NCBI GenBank assembly: GCA_016764015.1
Contig: JAESSR010000320.1
Coordinates: 1-8,617, forward strand
DNA from: Phycisphaerales bacterium
GTDB lineage: Bacteria > Planctomycetota > Phycisphaerae > Phycisphaerales > UBA1924
DNA: 8,617 nucleotides
Direction: 5' to 3'
Part shown: piece after piece, positions 5,406 to 8,617 of the stretch
Layout: every line of letters begins with the position of its first letter
Position numbering within the stretch: the stretch's first letter is position 1
Notes under the pieces: model-generated
What the model saw: the letters and a program-made list of their open reading frames with translations, nothing else
What the model was told of the DNA's origin: nothing
Databases searched by the model: none
Made by a program: the position numbers and the translations under genes

Positions 5406-7442
5406 ATGAAGAGATATGATGGTTTTCGAGAACGATTGGTTGTGCCTAGGTCGGTGTTAAGGTTGAATCCTTTGCTGATGTTATCGATTGCGCTGTGGTG
5501 TGTTCCGGCGTGGGGGATGTCGCTTGGGCTCGGTGGTGGTGGGCCTGGGCCTGGGGGTATGGGTCGGCAGGAAGTTCGTTTGGAACTTGACCTGAGTGTC
5601 CACCAAAGTGCGTCGTGTGTGGATTGTCATGGGCATGATGGACATAAGCCTTGGTCGGTGAAGAAGCCGGAACTGGCGACGGCGTGTGGGAGTTGTCATC
5701 AGCAGGAATGGGATGATTTCAGCAGCCATGCTCACGGGAAGACCTTTTTGTTGGGTGATTTTGATGCCCCATCGTGTGTTGATTGTCATGGGGCTCATGA
5801 TGTTCAATCTCGATTTGATGTCGGTGCATCGACCAATTTTGCCAAGGTTTCTGACAGTTGTGGCAAATGCCATAGCGAGGAGTTGGAGGACTTTACGAGC
5901 AGTGCTCATGGGAGTTGGTGGCCTGGAATCCCCGAAGCGAACTCGGCGACATGTGTGAGTTGTCACCAAGCCCATATTGAGGACGGGGCGGATGTGTTGG
6001 GGTCGGGTGTATCGCTAAAGAACTTGTCAATGACTTGCGGTCAGTGCCACACGGAGGAATCGCTTGCGTACCAGCCCAGTGTTCATGCCAAGGCTATTGA
6101 GGCGGGCAATATCCATGCGGCTTCGTGTGTGGATTGTCATGGCGGGCATGATGTCAGTTCGATTGGGGATTTGGATTCGCCTTTGGATCACTTTGCCCTT
6201 GCAGGGGAGACCTGTGCCCGGTGTCATGAGTCGGTGGAGTTGACGCAGGAGCATGATCTTCCGATCGATGTTGTGAGTGATTTTGAGGGGAGTTTTCATG
6301 GTTTGGCACTCGCCGGGGGCGATCGAAGCGTGGCCAACTGCGCGAGTTGTCATGGGACTCATGAGATTCGGCCTTCGAGTGATCCGGCTTCGTTTGTGCA
6401 TCCGGCGAATCTTGATATGACCTGTGGGCGTTGTCACCCTGGGGCAGCGGAGGGCTTTGCTAGCGGCGGGGTTCATCATTTTTCAGTGAACTGGGGGCAT
6501 CGTTTAGTTTCGATGGTTCGGGTGATGTATATCGGGATGATTGTTGTGGTGCTTGGTGGGATGGCTATTCACAATGGGTTGGATTTTCGCAGGCGGTTGA
6601 TTGATTGCCGGAAGCGGAAGCGTGCCGAGAAGGCCGAGGAATCATCTGGGCGGCATGAATCGTTTCTTCGGTTTACGATTATTGAGCGGGTGCAGCATTG
6701 GGTTTTGGCAGGGAGTTTTATTGCTCTTGTGGTGTCTGGATTTGCGCTCAAGTTTGGGTGGAAGGTGCCTTTGGTTGATGTCGAGCATTCGGAGACGGTT
6801 CGGGCGATTTCGCATCGGGCGGCTGCGTCGTTGCTCATGGTTCTAGCGGTGTATCACGCGGGGTATTTGTTGCTGAGTAGGCGCGGACGGATGATGGGGC
6901 GGTCGATGATTCCTAGGATTCGGTCTGGGCGCGATGTGTTATGTGTGGTTGGGTGTTGCCTGCGTCTTGGTCCTGGGAGCACTTCTGATTGGCGTGATTT
7001 GATTCAGATGGTCAAGTACAACCTTGGGATGGTGGGTGAGCGGCCTGCGATGGGACGGTTTGGGTATGCCGAGAAGATGGAATATTTGGCGTTGATCTGG
7101 GGCTCACTGATTATGATCGTCACGGGGTTGATTTTGTGGTTTGAGGTTCCATTCTTGAATCGGGTTCCGTTCTGGGGCTTTGAGCTTGCGACGCTTGTGC
7201 ATTATTTTGAGGCGATTCTGGCGACGCTGGCGATTGTGATCTGGCATTTTTACTTTACGATGTTGAATCCCAATGTGTTTCCGGTATCCAAGACAATGAT
7301 TACAGGACGGATCAGTCGGCATGAGATGGAGTTGGATCATGCTGAGGAGTTGGAGTCGATTGAATCCGATGGACATGCTGATGAGTGCGGATGTGACGGA
7401 TCATCAGATACAGGATGTGAATCGGAGGAAGAAAAATCATGA
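5406..7442 (+). CDS. Ten-haem cytochrome c / cytochrome b561 fusion (CbcL-like)
   Basis: A 678-residue membrane electron-transfer protein. Residues 13-38 are a signal peptide or anchor, followed by a Gly-rich stretch (41-54). Ten CXXCH haem c sites start at residues 71, 94, 124, 152, 183, 211, 241, 270, 312 and 340; interspersed SxHG and similar His can be distal ligands. A membrane helix (367-388) leads into a b561/FdnI/HydC-type domain with four more helices (about 432-450, 471-491, 561-580, 593-618). H431, H470, H599 and H614 are the likely ligands of two haems b; H484 is also suitably placed. The tail (641-678) is acidic with C661, C663 and C671. Fusions of this kind, such as Geobacter CbcL, pass electrons from menaquinol to periplasmic carriers; the same role is inferred here. 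The ATG at 5406 has only a weak binding site. The stop overlaps the HD-GYP start (ATGA). Confidence 0.95.
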   Translation: MKRYDGFRERLVVPRSVLRLNPLLMLSIALWCVPAWGMSLGLGGGGPGPGGMGRQEVRLELDLSVHQSASCVDCHGHDGHKPWSVKKPELATACGSCHQQEWDDFSSHAHGKTFLLGDFDAPSCVDCHGAHDVQSRFDVGASTNFAKVSDSCGKCHSEELEDFTSSAHGSWWPGIPEANSATCVSCHQAHIEDGADVLGSGVSLKNLSMTCGQCHTEESLAYQPSVHAKAIEAGNIHAASCVDCHGGHDVSSIGDLDSPLDHFALAGETCARCHESVELTQEHDLPIDVVSDFEGSFHGLALAGGDRSVANCASCHGTHEIRPSSDPASFVHPANLDMTCGRCHPGAAEGFASGGVHHFSVNWGHRLVSMVRVMYIGMIVVVLGGMAIHNGLDFRRRLIDCRKRKRAEKAEESSGRHESFLRFTIIERVQHWVLAGSFIALVVSGFALKFGWKVPLVDVEHSETVRAISHRAAASLLMVLAVYHAGYLLLSRRGRMMGRSMIPRIRSGRDVLCVVGCCLRLGPGSTSDWRDLIQMVKYNLGMVGERPAMGRFGYAEKMEYLALIWGSLIMIVTGLILWFEVPFLNRVPFWGFELATLVHYFEAILATLAIVIWHFYFTMLNPNVFPVSKTMITGRISRHEMELDHAEELESIESDGHADECGCDGSSDTGCESEEEKS

Positions 7443-8428
7443 GTTCGATTCACAAGCTCCGTGTTCGAGGTGCGGCGATCTTGACGGCGGTGATTACCGT
7501 CTTGCATTTTTCGATCACGACCCAATCTCATGGGCTGCATTGGATTCATATCGTACTTGCTGGGGCGTATCTTGTGCCTGTGCTGGTTGCGGCGGTGGCT
7601 TATGAACGGATGGGTGGATTGGTTGCAGCGACGGGCGTGAGTGGGTTGTATTTATTGCATTTGCTCTGGTCTTGGCAGGATTCGCAGATGGCGAACTTGG
7701 ATCAGTTTGCGTGGTTGGCGATTTATCCGCTTGTTGGATTTGTGACTGGGCATCTTGTGCGTGTTTCCAACGAGCAAACTCGACAGCGTGATGAGTTTGT
7801 CGAACAATCTCGTCATACTGAACTGATCAATGGGATTACTGGGTTGCTTACGGCGGTGGGTGTGCGTGATACGGCAACGATTGAGCATTCTCACCGCGTT
7901 GCCGCGTTGGCTAAGAAGGTTGGGGAAGAACTTGGGTTTGACAAGCAGACGCTCTCCAACCTGTTTTTGGCTTCGCTGGTTCATGATATTGGCAAGGTGG
8001 GTATTCCCGATGCGATTTTGTTTCATCACGGGCGGCTTGATGATGAGCAGATGGCTGCGATGCGTGATCATGTTGAGTTGGCTGTCACGATGCTTCTTGA
8101 AATCCCTGGGACCGATGATATTGCTCGGCTTGTCGCCCAGCATCACGAAAGCCCCGACGGGAGTGGGTATCCACATGGGATTTCAGGCGATCAAATTGAT
8201 CCCGCGGCGGCGGCCTTGCGTGTTGCCGATATTTTTACTGCGATTACCGAAGATCGTGTGTATCACGATGCCATGTCAACTGACGAGGCAATTGAAGCGA
8301 TGAGAAAACTCGATGGTGATCAACTTGATACAATGGCTTTTGAGACCTTGGTCTGGATTGTTCGTTGTGATCAGGTTAATGGCATACACACAGAGTCGTT
8401 TAAATCAGCAGATGGAGAACCCCAGTGA
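7439..8428 (+). CDS. Membrane HD-GYP c-di-GMP phosphodiesterase with His-rich sensor
   Basis: A 329-residue inner-membrane protein. Residues 11-28, 37-55, 59-78 and 90-107 are four membrane helices. Residues 108-135 are a linker helix, and residues 136-310 an HD-GYP domain: AVGVRDTATIEHSHRVA (H150), VHDIGKVGIPDAIL (H182, D183), RDHVE (H211), HHESPDGSGYP (H235, H236, and the GYP triplet 243-245) and VADIFTAITEDRVYH (D264). HD-GYP proteins hydrolyse c-di-GMP to pGpG or GMP; every metal and signature residue appears present. The membrane part has His at 23, 31, 34, 37, 74 and 105. It resembles, from memory, the sensor region of certain histidine kinases, so haem, metal or quinone sensing is possible. 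GGAGGAA (7424-7430) lies 8 bases before the ATG, which overlaps the cytochrome stop. The pairing suggests redox-controlled c-di-GMP turnover. Confidence 0.94.
   Translation: MSSIHKLRVRGAAILTAVITVLHFSITTQSHGLHWIHIVLAGAYLVPVLVAAVAYERMGGLVAATGVSGLYLLHLLWSWQDSQMANLDQFAWLAIYPLVGFVTGHLVRVSNEQTRQRDEFVEQSRHTELINGITGLLTAVGVRDTATIEHSHRVAALAKKVGEELGFDKQTLSNLFLASLVHDIGKVGIPDAILFHHGRLDDEQMAAMRDHVELAVTMLLEIPGTDDIARLVAQHHESPDGSGYPHGISGDQIDPAAAALRVADIFTAITEDRVYHDAMSTDEAIEAMRKLDGDQLDTMAFETLVWIVRCDQVNGIHTESFKSADGEPQ
8414..8419 (+). promoter_or_regulatory. Ribosome binding site deciding the GTG start at 8425
   Basis: GGAGAA lies inside the end of the HD-GYP gene, 5 bases before a GTG that overlaps its TGA stop as GTGA. 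It supports GTG 8425 over the in-frame ATG at 8452. Confidence 0.6.
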
Positions 8429-8617
8429 GCCGTTTGATACATTCTCTGACCATGTTCTTAACGATATTTGTGTTTGTGTTGCCTGCAACTGGTCAGATTT
8501 CGCCTGAGGAACACGCTTCTCATCATCCCGAAGAAAACGCTTCTAAGGAAGGTGCTGGCGATGAATCGGTAGCTGGCGACCCGTTGGAGGCCGGTGGTGG
8601 GGGCATGGGGGAAGGCA
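8425..8617 (+). CDS. Exported protein, N-terminal part only (runs off the window)
   Basis: The frame from GTG 8425 is open to the window end and gives 64 residues. Residues 1-23 are a signal peptide (MSRLIHSLTM, then FLTIFVFVLPATG, cut near residue 23). Next comes a hydrophilic stretch with clustered His (H30, H33, H34) and acidic residues, then GGGGMGEG (57-64), where the window stops. The GTGA overlap with the HD-GYP gene and the GGAGAA site argue for a real, translationally coupled gene. The Gly/Met tract resembles the one just after the signal sequence of the multihaem cytochrome (GGGGPGPGGMG) and the repeats of the Spy-like protein. The unseen remainder could therefore be another multihaem cytochrome or metal-handling partner, but no haem motif is visible here, so no function is assigned. 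Confidence 0.72.
   Translation, partial: MSRLIHSLTMFLTIFVFVLPATGQISPEEHASHHPEENASKEGAGDESVAGDPLEAGGGGMGEG

Noticed and set aside
5481..6479. Minus-strand frames antisense to the haem repeats
   Set aside because: Products are Arg/Met/Pro-rich shadows of repeated CXXCH codons, with no domain and no binding site.

Overview
The window looks like bacterial chromosome, most likely from a planctomycete (perhaps the Phycisphaerae). This is inference from three things: the cassette of a small ORF, a DUF2924 protein and a serine recombinase, which I associate with that phylum; Gly-rich exported proteins; and a long multihaem cytochrome in a genome of roughly 50% GC. All supported genes lie on the + strand. 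No tRNA, rRNA or CRISPR array was seen.

Region A (about 1-2432) is the wreck of a mobile-element integration module. A small ORF (220-468) and an apparently intact DUF2924 gene (469-975) lead by a 4-base ATGA overlap into a serine recombinase. That recombinase keeps only its first ~35 residues, including the YTRKSS nucleophile motif, and its C-terminal coiled coil, in another frame. Directly after it lies a remnant of a second, different large serine recombinase (about 1458-2432), also with an internal deletion. The unbroken 486-codon frame from 972 to 2432 is an accident of reading across both remnants.

Region B (2546-4354) has two accessory genes: a 286-residue protein of unknown function with a probable C-terminal winged helix, and a Cas4-like PD-(D/E)XK iron-sulfur nuclease that matches the N-terminal part of DUF2779 proteins and stops where their C-terminal domain should begin. 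They may be cargo of the mobile element or a remnant of a nucleic-acid-processing or defence locus.

Region C (4486 to the window end) is a different world: strongly G/T-rich on the + strand, with only membrane or exported products. In order it has an exported Gly/Lys/Met-rich protein with a CpxP/Spy/ZraP-like domain; a fusion of a ten-haem periplasmic cytochrome c to a cytochrome b561/FdnI-like membrane domain (CbcL-like architecture); a membrane HD-GYP c-di-GMP phosphodiesterase with a His-rich four-helix sensor; and the start of another exported protein. The last three overlap by 4 bases each (ATGA, GTGA), so they are probably translationally coupled. The simplest reading is a quinone-linked extracytoplasmic electron-transfer locus with its own c-di-GMP switch, possibly with metal-handling accessory proteins. 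This is the most interesting part of the window.

Regulatory hints: the hexamer TATACT occurs in each of the three intergenic gaps before 3437, 4486 and 5406. The one before 4486 is preceded by a 20-bp dyad that looks like an operator.
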